Shown here: positions 12,159 to 25,927 of the stretch, one piece after another
How positions within the stretch are numbered: the stretch's first letter is position 1
Layout of the letters: every line of letters starts with the position of its first letter
Source: Periglandula ipomoeae IasaF13
Lineage: Eukaryota; Ascomycota; Sordariomycetes; Hypocreales; Clavicipitaceae
Assembly (NCBI GenBank): GCA_000222875.2
Contig: AFRD01000077.1
Coordinates: forward strand, 35,843 to 99,842
Direction: 5' to 3'
DNA length: 64,000 nucleotides
Program-made: the position numbers and the translations under genes
The notes under the pieces: model-generated
Told to the model about the DNA's origin: nothing
Seen by the model: only the letters and a program-made list of their open reading frames with translations
Databases searched by the model: none

Positions 12159-15100
12159 ATGTATTTCCATCATGGATCATGGACACTGCTTGCCTGCTTG
12201 GGTTTCGCGACACAGCTGGCGTCATCAATTCCAGCTGTCAGTGTGGGCATGACCACGTCCTTCAATGCCGGCCCGTACTTATTGGAACTCGTGTTTGTCC
12301 AGTCCCCCCCAAAGGTGATGCTTCTCAATGACTAATGGGAGAAAGTGAGACGGCTGCCGGCGAGAATTCATCATCGTACTTTCCGCTCCTAGACCGAATC
12401 GCCAGTGGTCATTTCAAGGATGCCTCCACAGATTTCGAACTCTATGACCAGTTTGTCGGCATCCTCCGTCAAGACGGACATATCACTAATCTCGAGGCTT
12501 TGTCTACTTTCAATCTCGCCCTTTCCTTGCGCTCGGCGGCACCCAGAATAGAGGCACATTACCAGCATTATAGGACTGCTATAGCGCCGTTTGTGGAGCA
12601 TGGCAGCTGCGATGCTTGGGTTTTGTTTGATCGGAAACAGTACTGTACGCCGGAACTTGACACTGTCGTGAAAGACGGGTTGTTTTCTCCGTATGTGGTA
12701 TATTCGAACTACGTAACAGTGCATCTGTTAACCATACATCCAGCGTCGTGAAAACGCTACCGTTTGACAGAACGCTCGGTGTAGGGCGAGAAGCTATTCT
12801 CTTTGCAGACCCAACATCACCAGAGTTCGCCAAATATCACGAAAACCTCTCAATGGCCGCACGTGCGTTAGCGCTGAATTACAGAGTGCGCTATCGTCCT
12901 GACGTTGCATATGACAACCGGACGCTGCAAATAGGCGGTTACGGCGTTCAACTCGCCCTTAAAAAAACCGACTATATCGTAATCGATGATCGGAATAAAG
13001 GCCGAACTTCAACCCAAAAGCCCTTCAACCCGCAGAAAGCGCTGGGCAGCGACATTGAAGAGTCCACAGACTTGAAGCCACTATCCACCTCGGCGCTTGT
13101 TTCCGTAGGCATGAAAGCCGCTTCCTTCATTCGTCAAAGTGAAGACCCCTTCGACACTCTGGTAAAGCTCTCGCAAGACTTTCCGAAATACGCTTCGTTC
13201 ATATCTTCACAGAATGTATCAAGTGCTTTCGCTAAAGAACACAAAATCAATAAAGCACACATGGTGCGCGATGGTGTCAATCTGCTCTGGATGAATGGTG
13301 CTCAGCTTGTTGATCGACAAATTGACTCGTTCACGCTCGTTGACATTCTTCGTCGTGAGCGCAAGCTCGTGAATGGGATTCGGGAACTTGGGTTCGACGG
13401 AGCTCATGCCGTCGCGCTACTTGGCCACCAGGCTGTGTCTTCTGCTAGGGATGAGGAAGAATCACCAAGATTCGATTGGACGGATCGGTCCGAGAACGGA
13501 CAAGTGATCTTGTGGTTTAACGACTTGGAGCAAGATGAAAGATATGATTCATACCCTAAGGCAGTATCCTCGGTATGCTTCACCGCCTGATTGTGTATTG
13601 AAACCTTGCTGACATGCTTTCCCCCCCAGCTACTCCAGCGAACATATCCCGGTCAAATTCCACCTATTGGCTTGAATGTTTTTAACGTGGTTTTTACGGC
13701 TGATTTGACAAACGTGGAAGATCTCCAGTTCTTGCGAGATGTAATCTCAATCATGAACCGTGGTATTCCTATAAGATTCGGATTAGTACCATTACAAAAT
13801 ACGAACGACGCAGCAAACCAAGCCAAGGTCGTGTATTTCCTCATGAAGCACTATGGCATTGATACTGTATTGTCATTCATCGAACAAACAGCCTCAAAAG
13901 ACGGAGTCCGGGACGAATCACTCTTCTCATCTATCACAAATGGTCGCCCCTTATTGGTCGATGGCCATGCCAGCTCACTTGATACGATTTTAAGTGCAGA
14001 AGAATGGAATGAGCAACTCGAGTCGACCAGTAAATGGACCAAAAGGCTTCAAGCCGATACAGCTGTTCGTCCCCTGTTTGTAAATGGCGTGGCAATATCC
14101 CGTGATCCGAATTGGATGCAAACCATGGGCATGACAATAGGAGACGATCTACAAACAGTACAAAGGGGCATATATCATGGTGTGTTGGATGATGACAGCT
14201 CGATCCTCGATGTTTTCCTCGTCGAAGCAAGGTCAAGACGGAACGTGTACATTGCACAGAATGGCGGCACAGCTCTGCGCATGACCAATGTCGCGAAAAT
14301 CTATAATGAAAACGCGAAATTCTTCAAGGCGCTGCCAATTCTGACGGCCTCTGAAGACACAACAAAGGAGTCGTGGGGTGCGATTACCGTGCTTGCCGAC
14401 CTGTCCTCGGCTGCCGGTCTGCATCATGTCCTCTCGGCTTTCGACTTCAAGAGACAGAATCCTGGAGCTCGTATTGATCTGATCAATACACAAGGAGATT
14501 TTTTGAGATCATCTCAGATCAATACGGCATTGAAAAACAAGGAAAGCAAGTTGATCGAAGTGCGTTCTGTCAACGAATTGCAGTCAATCATTCAGGAGGC
14601 GTCAGAATTTGAAGCAACTGAGTTCTACAGCGAAGGGTTGACAAGAGTCCTTAGTGACACGAAACTCAATTCTGGCTCAAATTGCATCATTCTGAATGGG
14701 AGGATAATAGGACCGATAATGTCTGAGACGTCTTTCTCGTCTGACGACTTTCAGGACTTGTTGGAATTTGAACAACGCCATCGTATTTTTCCTGTGTACA
14801 CTGCTGCAAACGAGTTGGGCATGATCGATACAATTTCTGATCCCATCGCAGCGGCCAAGCTGAGCTCAATTGTAGCTTTGTCAACTATTTCTGACCTTCC
14901 GGAAGGTATTTTCGAGTCAGCTTCTACAACTCGGTCGACAATATATGACACTTGGAATACGAGCAATACAGCCATAGAGACAGGTGATCCAAACACAGCA
15001 AGCGTACATATTGTTGGACTACTGGACCCTGCTAGTGAGAAGGCACAGAGATGGGCTCCCATACTGAAAACGATATCCCTTTTAGATGGGATTTATATGA

Positions 15101-16755
15101 GAATCATTCTCAATCCTAAGGAAAGGGTTGAAGAACTCCCAGTCAAACGGTTTTCCCGATACGTCATCGAGGACAAGCCAAGTTTCAACGAAGACGGGAG
15201 CCTGAAGGTCTTCAATGCAACTTTCACAGGACTTCCCTCGGATGTGCTGATGACTGCCGGTCTGGACGTCCCGCCGGCTTGGTTAGTAGCACCAAAATCA
15301 TCCGTGCATGACCTGGACAATATCAAGTTAAGCACCATAGGATCTGACGTTGAAGCAACATATCAACTACAGCACATCTTGATTGAAGGCCATTCTCGAG
15401 AAAGCACAGGCTCTGCTCCGCGTGGCGCACAACTTGTTCTCGCCACAGCAAGTGAGCCCTTTATTACTGACACTATCGTCATGGCAAACTTGGGTTTCTT
15501 CCAGTTCAAAGCTAATCCAGGTATCTACAACATTCGGCTCAAAGAAGGAAGGAGCCGCGAAATATTTAGCATCGAGAGCATCGGGGCTCACGGATGGGAA
15601 CCAGTGCTCGGTGATGAGGGCACGGAGCTGGTTTTGATGGACTTTCAAGGCGCAACCGTCTACCCCCGCCTCAATCGTCAGCCAGGGATGGAAAAGGAAG
15701 ACGTTTTGGAAGACCGCGTAAAGAAGAGCCAGGCTAACATGCTCGCCAAGGGCTTGAAACTCGCAGAGGGTTTACTTAGCAATATGAAAGGCAAAGCTAC
15801 TTCGGGGGCAAGGCATGCCGATATTAACATTTTTTCGGTCGCCAGTGGACACTTGTATGAGCGCATGCTGAACATCATGATAGTTTCAGTCATGCGCAAT
15901 ACAAACCACACTGTGAAATTCTGGTTCATAGAACAATTCCTCTCGCCATCCTTCAAGCAATTCATTCCTCACCTGGCCGAGGCTTATGGTTTCAGTTACG
16001 AGATGGTAACATACAAATGGCCACATTGGTTGCGGCAACAAAAGGAGAAGCAAAGAGAGATCTGGGGTTACAAAATTCTTTTCTTGGATGTTCTCTTCCC
16101 CTTGTCGCTCGACAAAGTGATCTTTGTTGATGCTGACCAGATCGTTCGTACCGATATGATGGACTTAGTGAACCTGGATTTGAATGGGGCTCCTTATGGA
16201 TTTACACCTATGTGTAATTCTCGAACGGATATGGAAGGTTTTAGGTTTTGGAAGCAAGGCTACTGGGCGAACTATCTACGAGGAAAACCGTATCATATCT
16301 CCGCCCTTTATGTTGTTGACCTACGGCGCTTTCGAGAACTCGCAGCTGGCGACCGCCTCAGACAACAGTACCACGCACTTTCTGCCGACCCTGCCAGCTT
16401 ATCAAACCTGGATCAAGACTTGCCTAATCACATGCAATTTCAAATCCCGATTCACAGCCTGCCGCAGGAATGGCTTTGGTGTGAGACCTGGTGTAGCGAC
16501 GACAGTCTCAAACAGGCGCGCACCATCGATCTTTGCAACAACCCTTTGACCAAAGAGCCTAAACTGGACAGAGCCAGAAGGCAAATTCCGGAGTGGACCA
16601 GCTACGATGAAGAAATTGCAGCTCTAGAGGCAAATCGAGAGCTCGGTCGCGCATCCAATGCCCTTGCTGGAGATCTGCATCCCACAGCCAGTGCGGCTCA
16701 GACTCAAGAAGCGAGGAAAGAACCAATCCGCGTATCCCAAAAGGATGAACTATGA
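12159..16755 (+). CDS. gpt1: UDP-glucose:glycoprotein glucosyltransferase
   Basis: ER-lumen folding sensor that re-glucosylates N-glycans of misfolded glycoproteins so that calnexin can rebind them. Proposed exons are 12159-12290, 12350-12690, 12744-13572 and 13630-16755, giving 1475 aa, the size of full-length UGGT. The start gives MYFHHGSWTLLACLGF, a hydrophobic signal peptide. Thioredoxin-like UGGT domains fill the first 1100 residues. The GT24 catalytic domain runs from about 1165 to 1450, with DINIFSVASGHLYERM at its start, the metal-binding Asp-Ala-Asp of FVDADQ at about 1266, and SNLDQDLPNHMQ. The C-terminus is KDEL, an ER-retention signal. Splice donors are GTGTTT, GTATGT and GTATGC; reading phase is kept across all joins. 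The first donor is the least certain. Confidence 0.95.
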
Positions 16756-17393
16756 AGGATCTGCAAGCGAGTCGACCTGGATGTGTCGCCGCTTCGCTGA
16801 TAGTAAATGTTTTAAATGGAGAGTGCAATAGAATAAATAGGGCTTCATATGTAGCATATGGAAAGAGAAGCAATCATTAGACCGATATAATCATCTTGTA
16901 CCTTGCAGCTTATGACAGTGAACTGAAGTCGTGTGATTTGGGTCCGTATATGACATGAGGTACGTTTCAGGTAAGGACCCCTGAATTGCGTATCAGCCTT
17001 AGTATATTTCAAGTACAATTTGACCAGCTAACGCCTCGTATTCATCACAAAGCGCCAATAAACCAAAACCTGCCAGCTATGACATAAGCAATCCGTGTTC
17101 CAAACACAATTAAAACAGAGGAAAAAACGTGACCGCAAGGAAGTCTACCAAAGTCAATCAATGTACAAAGTCGGCCAGTGTGAATCCAGTTGGCAGATAA
17201 AAGCGCTCCAGAATTGCCAACAGTCCCCATCCAGCTTACAGTATGCCGATGCGAGTGTACAGGGAACCCGGGAGTAGTGAAGGGAACAGTCAGATAGACT
17301 GTAATTGAACGAAATCGATCAACCTAACCCGTCCGACTGAGCCAAGGGAAGGGGAAACGCCTCATGGGCACTATCGATATTGGACGCATACGT
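16756..17393. other. convergent 3' region, UGGT / WC-1
   Basis: Both neighbouring genes end here, so the stretch should hold their 3' untranslated regions. No gene, repeat or RNA was recognised. Confidence 0.55.
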
Positions 17394-20300
17394 CTACGAT
17401 TGACTCGTTTCGCGCTCTTCCCTGATTGATGTCATAACTGAGCCTGTAACACCACCAGACAATGAGGGTTGGCTTGGCGGCGGCATCGCTGTATTTGACT
17501 TATGTAAAACCGTGGACTGCTGTCCGTTGTTGGCAGCTTGGTTCCTCCCTTGCGCTGCATTGACCCCTTCGACTGCGGTTACATCCTGTTGCCCAACGGT
17601 GACAGCCTTTGTATTTGGAGTCTCAGAGGATATTTCCTTGTGTAGTGGTGATGAGTGAATGGGGGAGGCAGACTTCTTGCTCTGCGTGTCGCCGTTGCCA
17701 TTATTGCCACCTCGAGAAGAATTGCGCGGTGAGACACGCCCAGTCTGGCTATGTATTAGCAATGGAATTCGAGACTTGACCGAACATTACGTACCTGTTT
17801 TGCCCATCGCAGCCCGCAGCTGTTACAGAGGTCTCTCTGACCGCTTGGGCCACGCCTCCATTCTGGTGTGTTACGCGTGTGGCAGTTCGCGCAATCTCGA
17901 ACCATATTTCCAACCCCCTTTCTGCGTTTCCTCTTCTTTTTATTGGACAACAACCCTCCAAGCTCTTCAGCAAGGATTCTGTTCACTTTCTCCATTTGTC
18001 TCAGCTCAAATTGCCAACTAGAGCATTTCGTAGTTCTTAGCTCGTCGAATATATTGTCCTCGGCGGCAAGAGCAGCATCTTGTGTTCCTGGCACCAAGGC
18101 ACCTCCAGCTGGCTGCGAGACATGGCCACTACCGGTATTTGCAGGAGTGGCTGCACTCGAATGAGGTGTAGAAGAGTTTCCTTTATTCGCGGCTGGTGCG
18201 GTTGCTGGGGCTATGCTGCGTGAGGAAGCTTTGAGAAGCTTCGTCTGAGCCAGCAAAAATGACGGTTTCTGTCCCTCCGACGCGTCCCCGGGATACAAGG
18301 TAGTTTGTGCCTGTAGGCCCTGTCCACGACGATTTTGGACCTCATGTTTGCATGTGACGATCTTTCCTCTCCTGGCTTGCTCAATAGAGCGTCCGAATTC
18401 GGGACGAGATTCCTTGCGCATGAGGTCTTGGATACTTGTGCCGAGTAGCGATTCGGGCTGCAGGTCGAGTAATGATCTCACGTTGGATGAGACAAACAGA
18501 AACATGCCAGATGTTGACAACTTCGTCCATAACTCACTGTCACCAATGCCTCCATTTGCTTCCAAACTTTTCCGGCTGAGGGCAAAGACGGGCCGTTTAC
18601 GGCCGACAAGAATGATGCACTTCCTACCCTTTCCTTGTTCAACGAACAAAGAACCATGGCTTTCGAACCAAGTATACCCGCTTTGCTTCCGCCTAATTCT
18701 GAAGACGATATTGACCTGGTTCCCGGCGGTTGCGTCTTTCAATTCCCTGGTAACAGGAACGATATCGGAGGGATGGCAGACAGATGATAGAGAGTTGCCC
18801 ACAAGGTCCACCGTGTCATATTCAAGAACCCTTTTCGAGGACGGGGATAAGTAGAGAAATAGGCCCTTCAGTGACAGCACATGGACAACATCGTCAGTGT
18901 TCTCGAGAAGCATTTTATCCCAAGACTGCTTGTGCCAGTCGGACACCAAGCCTTTCGGATTGAATTGTTGCAAGAGCGTTGATACATCATCAACACCTAG
19001 TGTCTGGCCATTTTCCGGTTCCCACTGACTTGAAGCAGGCGGGTTCCAGATATATTGGCCAATGTCACTGTGCTTGTAGTTTACCTTTACTCCACCTAGC
19101 TCCTGGCCGGAGATTGCATCTGGACACTCAACCAAATCTATCTGAAATCCGATAAAGTATCGAATCTCGTCCGTGTCCCAGGGGATGGGAATCATCGTAA
19201 GCAGATTAAGGAATGGCTTCCCACTTTTTCGGTAATTGATCAGACTCTGCTGAACTTCGCGGCCCTCTTGAATCATCTTTTTCAAATTGTACACGGCGCC
19301 GTCATCGACAAATTCCCGTTTCGAGCCCGCCTCCACTTTGCCATCTGGTGCTTGCAAAAAACGACAATTCTGTCCAACAATATCATGGCGACTATAGCCG
19401 GTGAGATTCTGAAAGTTGTCAGACACGTACACGATAGGGCAGTCATTCATTGACACGTCGCAAACGACAAAAGCACAGGACATATCCACTGCTCCTAGAT
19501 GAATCTTTGGGTCTTTCCTCGTTGCGACCAGCCAAAGAGCTTTCAGCATATCAAACCCACTCTTGGAATATATTGTCTTTTCTTTGTTTTCTCGGGGAAT
19601 CGAAGCAGTGACAGGTGTAGTGGGTCCAGATGTCGAGCTCGTCTGGGTGATGCTTGTGAAAGAGGTGCCATGTTGCGGTGAAATTGCCGATTCGGACGAG
19701 GAGACATGCCGTGACAGGGTTGGAGGTAGGGTTTGACCGAACGCGTTGGCCGTACTGCCTCCATTCATTCCGTCGGGATTGCGACTTGCAGATGGATTCA
19801 TCGCATTCATCTGCGCTGTTGATAAATGAAGCATGGTATCTGGACGACTACCCATGCTTGCTGATACAGCATGTGGAGTAGTGTTGAGCGATGAGTTATT
19901 GTTGGAAGGTTCTGTAGAAAACGCAGCATCGAGACCAGTCATCTGGCTCGCGGTAAAGGTATTAGTAAGAGGGCTATCATTAGTCCCTGTTGTTCCAGGG
20001 ACTGGTGATGCCGGAAACAGCGCAAGAGATTCGTTCGGCATCGGGTTCATATCGACATGGCTAAAGCCTGGCGGGGCCATAGATCCGATAAGATCTGATG
20101 ATATCCCGGAAAATTCTGCAGCATCGGCGACAAAGTTTCCCATCTGATCTGACATATCGAAATTCGTGTTGATTTCTGGAAATGATGGGCCAACTTGTTG
20201 TGCAAACTGAAAAGTCCCTAGATCGCCATGGCCGGCTCCGAAAGACATAACATCTCCGGATGTGCCGCTAGATGACATGCGCCTGGGGCTCTGTGTATCC

Positions 20301-20605
20301 ATTGAAGGACTACCGTAAGCTTGCGGCATACTTTTTCGCCGGTGCATCTCGCTTTGATTATTTCGAATAATATCATCTAATGAATCTCCTGGGATCATTG
20401 ATTGGCCTGAGACCATTTGCGACATTGCTGAAGCTGGGGGCTGCATGGACAACTGCGAGCCTGGTACTACGGCAGGATTCATCATATTGATCGTATTGCC
20501 CGATGGTTGGTGAACATGTTGCTGCTGTCGTTCCTCGCGCTGTTGAGAAAGTTGACGCCGTACCTCGTGAGGAGGCAGCGCGTTGGACGAGTAGTACCCC
20601 TCCAT
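17394..20605 (-). CDS. wc-1: white collar 1 blue-light photoreceptor / GATA transcription factor
   Basis: Flavin-binding photoreceptor and zinc-finger activator that pairs with WC-2 to drive light responses and clock output. Exons are 20605-17795 and 17744-17394, joined through a 50-nt GTACGT...CAG intron, giving 1053 aa. A Gln-rich N-terminus is followed by a LOV domain (about 365-490) with GQNCRFLQ; its Cys at about 412 is the residue that forms the flavin adduct in this family. Two further PAS domains follow (about 575-800). A basic cluster (KKKRKRRKG, about 890) precedes a GATA finger, CANC, 18 residues, CNSC, at about 905-930. The intron falls just after the finger and the last exon adds a Ser/Gln-rich tail. 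No key residue is missing. The ATG at 20605 gives MEGYYSSNALPPHEV, a typical WC-1 start. Confidence 0.96.
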
Positions 20606-22281
20606 GGCAACAGCATCTGGCTAGACGGCAGTGGCTCCGTCGCCGTGAAAGCCTTTGGGAGAACGGTAAGCAGAGCTGTTGTCTGGGTGAGGTATCTTTC
20701 CCAGGCTGAGGCGTCAAGTTGCGGTCGTGTGCGTTCCAGAACGCTCGTAAGCGTAGTATCTTTCGTGGATACGGGTCGGTGATGATGGCGGAGCGGTCGA
20801 TTTCCGGCGATCTCTTCTTCGAAGAGCGAGACGCGATCGTACTAAGGGCCGCCTTTGATTAACTTCAAGCCCACAACGGCCATGCACCAAGTGCGTTCAA
20901 GTCGTCATTCAGCCGCTGGGGTTGAGGTCGCTCCGCTAGAGGCTGCCACCGTTGTTGCCGCTATTGACGAGATATTTCGTTCCGGCCGTCAAAATCGCTC
21001 CAGTCGTTACAATATTTGTCTTCACTCAGTATTTGGCTAGAAACGTCGTTGATCGGTAGGCTGCAGAAGTTGGTTCAAGGGCTCAAATGGGAAACTCGAA
21101 AGGTGGGCGACTGGTGAGTGAGGGGGCGACCTGGAGCCAGGAGTTGACGAAGACTTTGGTGGGCCGCTCTTCCCTGGAGCGGTTGTGTAGGAATGGAGCC
21201 TAGCATATGCCCAATAAACAGCCTTTACACCCTAGGTCGGCTTTGCCTGGACGTTGATATTGAAGACAAGAAGGCGGTAAACGGTTCAAGTTACGTATTG
21301 AGAGGCAAAAATAAAAACAGTGGCTCCATAGATAGGGAGGTCGCCGTTTCTCAGTGTACTTAGACCAGGCAGCATCACCTTTTGGTGGCGCTGGGAGGAA
21401 ATTATTCTGGCGACAACAAGACGGGCCCAGTATTGGCCGGGTTCATGAACCCAGGCCAAGGCAGAGGTGGGCCACCACACCACGCACCGGTTTGATGACT
21501 CAGCGTAAATCGTCCTTTGGCCACCTTACAGAAGGAGGCTTCTGGGGGTGACTTAGGATGGAAGAGTGTCTGTGCCGCCCATGTTTTCTCCCGCCTCCTT
21601 CTTTCGGACAGTCATAGGACGGATAATGGAATATTTTGTGAATCACAATGCCAGCTCTATGCTCGTTGACGCCAGAGTAAGAAATCTCACAAAGTCAACC
21701 TGCATCTGTTGCAAATGCATTTGTCATATCGCTCATGACACTGTACCCATACAATCATTCATTTGCCCGAGAAGAGAACGCAAATTCATTCGTCATGTCC
21801 CTAACCCGCATTCCCACTATTTGGAAAAAATGATAACCAGAGTAAATATTGATGTCCGTCACAATTAGGTCAAACTGAGGATAGCGTGGATTATGCTCAA
21901 GGACTTGGTCGCTGACATTCCAAATAAAGATATAGAAAGTCATCATTTCAATGCTCTGTGAACTGAAACCTGCCGTAGTACGTATCTAGAGACATGGGGT
22001 TTGTTTGCTCCTACGACTCGCATGCAGACAAGAACTTTAAATTACCGCTGATGTCTTGCTTAGTGAGAAGAAAGTCCAATCGTCAGTTCGTCAAGACGTC
22101 TTTGAGTTCTCAGAATTAGCTCGTCTCCCAAGCTATTGAAAACAGTGTTCAGCTAAGATTGAATAACCCGGAACAGCTTCTCAGGCGCATGATGGTGTTG
22201 GTATGGATAGGCAACCTTGCCCGCCCCCATCTGCTACAGAGTACTAAGGCTGGCAGACATAGGTTGTGTTTGCATGTCGTT
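20606..22281. other. intergenic, WC-1 upstream region
   Basis: Both flanking genes are on the minus strand. The region therefore holds the WC-1 promoter and 5' leader and the 3' end of the importin gene. Several short frames begin with ATG and could be upstream ORFs if the leader is long. No gene was accepted. Confidence 0.5.
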
Positions 22282-25200
22282 TTAATTAAAATAACGCATG
22301 ATGCTCTGTTGTGAGTCCTGCGAGAATTGGCTAAGGAGAGGCATCGGATCCACATTCGCTGTAGTGAGCAGTGACTTCGCAGCAGAAGCTACTCTGCTGG
22401 CTGTTTGTCCCTGCAACGCCTCTGCTTCCAAGGCTTGGACGACGAAGAGAAAGAGCTTACTGGCTTGACCGAGGATAGCAGGGTTTCGTCTAAAGTACAA
22501 ACCTGGTTAGCTTTCCTTTCCAGTTGGGCCGAGACCCTGTCATGACTTACTGATCGATCAGTTCAGCTAGATATGCATATGCATATGGAGCTGCTTCTTC
22601 ATCATTGATGACAGGAAGCGTGTCCACCCATTGGGCAATAACGGCTTGAACATCCCCTACATTACCGGCGTTGTAGTGCAAGATTTTAGCGATGGCGGCG
22701 CATGCATTCTCCGTAGCGTAAACATTCTCGTCATTTCGAGCTTCCGGTACTTGGGTTACTCGGAACAAGTATGGGACTGACCCGGCCAAAAACTCTGTCC
22801 ACGCTGGTCCTCCATGATGAGCTGCCACTCCAATTCCGTAGGCTGCTGCCTGGCGTATCGCTGCAGAGGAATCCTGGCAACCATCGATGAGAGGTTGGGT
22901 GATGTAGTTGGAATATCGATGGCTCTCCGATCCGCAGTATTCAAGGACATCATCCAGGATGCAAAGTCCCCACTGTCTCTGTGTAGGATCCGTAGATGTA
23001 AGGAAGCCTTCATACGTCGACATTAATCTTTCCCAAGCTGGTAAGAAAGCTGGTCCGTGGTTTTTGAAAATAGAGTGGAACGCCTTGTTCATATCTGACA
23101 GTAAAGTCTGATCATCTTCGATCTCTCTTTCGACCTCCTCAGCTTCATCCTCGACATCGTCAGCAGTGGCTCCTTCTTTATCTTCTGCCCTTTGGGCAAC
23201 CCGATTTTGGTAATCTTCGATTGAGGAAAGAACAGAGTCAATGAAACCGTTCATGTGTGCGGCAGTGAGACAATCTTTGCCAACAACCTCAACAGATTCG
23301 TAAAAGCATTGATACATTTCTGCAAGCGTTTCGATCGAGGGCTCAGCGCTGAGGACTTCTAGAAGTTTTCCAACTGTGGCCGTCCAAAGACCCGCCAACT
23401 CGTTAGAGGGGCAACCATAGGCTTTCTTGTACGAGCTAAGCAGCTGTGGCACAAGTTTTGCTGAGATGTAGCGGACCGGATCGTGGAAGAAGAAGGCCAG
23501 GCCGGGCAAGGCTATCTTCTCCATAATGTTGGCCACAAATGGAGCAAATGCAGCCTCAAGGACCTGTGCATAGACAACGAGCAGCTCAATAGCCATATGT
23601 TTGTCATCCATCGTGCTTGTTCGAATGCCAATCATCTTTCCTTTGAGCGGGACGAACTCCCACCCATCTTCTCCATTCATTTGCTCAGCTTGCTCATCGT
23701 CCTCAAGCAACTGTATATCTGCTTTCGCCATGGCTAACTCCAGAAGAGGGGGCATGACGTTTTCCAAAAATGGTACGAAGTCGGAACCCAGAACACGGCA
23801 CATCCTGCCCCAGCAGTGCATCAGATACTGGGCTTGAGGATCATCGGCATTGGTAATGTTAGCCTGAATATTTGCCAAAAGATTGACGAGTGTCATAGCA
23901 TCTTGGCCCAACCGCTCTCGACCAACGGCTAGAGCTATGAGAGTAGCGCATTCCATAGCTTTACCCCTTAGTAGTCTATACTCCTTCTCGCTTTGATTTT
24001 GAAGCACATTGACCAGGAGGGGCATGAGGGTGTCGTAATACTTGGAGAACGCTGCCTGCGCGGCATCCGCAATCGTAGCGATGGTGGACAAAGCTTGTTC
24101 CTGAACGTAGCGTTTGTCGCTTTGAAGGAGCTGGAAAAGATGAGACAAGAGGTCGTCCAGATAAGGCTCGAGAATCGACTTCTCGGCTTCCTCACAAAAG
24201 TTGACAAGGGCTGCCGCTGCGTGCGATTTGACACGTGGTTCAGGAGAGTTTAACACAGGAACGACAGCCTTGAGAATGCGATCATAGAAGTCGGTCTGCA
24301 TCTTCGGCGCAAAGTCCGTGCTCATTTGGCCGAGTGCGTTGCATCCCGCCCAGCGGACGCGAGGATGCGTATCTTGCAAGGCCGGTATTACCAAGTCAAG
24401 CACTTGGCTGAGTTCCCCGATCATCAATTCACGACATCCTTCCGAAATGGCTGAGATTGCCATTAGGGCGGCGTGTCTATCCCGCCAAGCCATAGAGTTC
24501 ATCATTCTGGGGAGCCAGTTGAATGTCAGAGCCAGAATGGTCTGCCCACCCAGCTTGTTCGCGAGGCGGTCCATGGTCTGCTCGCCTGCTACATGATTCT
24601 GATCGCTTTCGTCTTGATCGAGCTAAGAAAAATAAAAGTGCATGTCAGCTAGTATGCTTCCACAGTACGAACAAGTCTTTCTAAAATAGAATCTCACATC
24701 ATCTGATGCCAACCATTCGGAAGCATCGTCATCATCTTCTCCCAAGTCCGTCATCAAGCTCAAGCATTGAGTGATCATATCATTGGTGTACGATGGATCT
24801 TTCCGACACATGGAAGGCGCGTAATCGGCAAAGGTGGCCATGAGCTCCAGGGCATTCTGGCGGCAAATGCTATCGAGCTCCTTGTCCTGAATGACGGATA
24901 CACTGAATTGCACGAGGTTCTGGAAAAGCTGCTTGAACATTTTGGGGGCCGTCTCGGCCAAGTCGATCAAAGTCAGGAGTGCTTTGCTCAAGTCTTCTGA
25001 ATCTTGAGAGTCTTTGATGGGCGGAAGAATGTTGAGAACATCGGGGATCAGGGCGTAGTACTTGGTTTGGGATTTCTTGCTAATTGTACTGAAGAAGGAT
25101 GCAAATGCTTCCATTGCAGCTAGGCGAACCTGCATTTACTATCATTAACGCCTTGAGTCAATGGATAAAAGCAAGCTCAAGACAACGTACCATAACAGCA

Positions 25201-25927
25201 TCATCCTGAAAGCCTTTCTGGAAAGCCTGCAACACATTCTCTTCATGCTGTCTCTCGATAATTCCTGGCGTTGTCTTGAAGACTCGGAACGCGTTTTCCC
25301 GCTTTTCTGCCTCTGCTGCTTGACTCAGTTGGAATAGGGCGCCGAGCAGTTCAGGCCAAGAGTCGTCTGAAGGAGAGTGTCAGTTCGGTAGAAATATTGC
25401 AGAACGACGGCTACCAGCTCCTTGATACGCACTGTTATCCGTATATTGCCTCGCAACCTCAGCAACGGCATCGCTGATTTTGTTACGCACTGTACGGTCT
25501 GGTTCAGCAGCAAGCGTTTCCAGGACCTTTTGACGAATGACGACGGCTTGGTCTTTTGCTAATGAGTAAAACATGTCGACACTGTTTCCTGTTTCGACCT
25601 TGCGAGATTTCGAAGCGATTTGTCTGAAGATGACAGCAGCGAAAGATCGAGCCTAAATCTATATTGTCAGAATCTTGTATGGCATCGAGAAAGCACCGCT
25701 GTGTCTAGCCAGAGGGACATCGTATTGAGTTTAGTGTGACGTACGGCATTGTCTCCAGCGCCTTGAATCTGTTCGGCAAGTCCCAATAAAAGGACTTCTG
25801 GACGGTTGCTCGTCCAGTTGTTCTGGAGGTGCTCCTCGGCTTGGGATCTGGTTGCATTGTCTGCGGACTGTAGCGCTTGCAGTAGCTGGGTAAGTTCAGC
25901 GTGTACCTCGGCGGGTAGCAAAGACAT
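22282..25927 (-). CDS. PSE1: importin beta-3 (Kap121/Pse1/IPO5)
   Basis: Nuclear import karyopherin that binds cargo and Ran-GTP and carries ribosomal proteins, transcription factors and other cargo through pores. Six minus-strand exons were joined: 25927-25745, 25652-25433, 25366-25191, 25129-24698, 24622-22551 and 22489-22282, giving 1096 aa, normal for the family. The protein is a HEAT-repeat solenoid (for example VRWAGCNALGQMSTDFAPKM and VKSHAAAALVNFCEEAEKS). An acidic loop (VEDEAEEVEREIEDDQ) and GWEFVPLKGKMIGIRTSTMDD are typical of Kap121. The start MSLLPAEVHAELTQLL matches other importin beta-3 proteins. Introns of 61-92 nt keep phase throughout. The gene is transcribed away from SDS23. 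Confidence 0.96.
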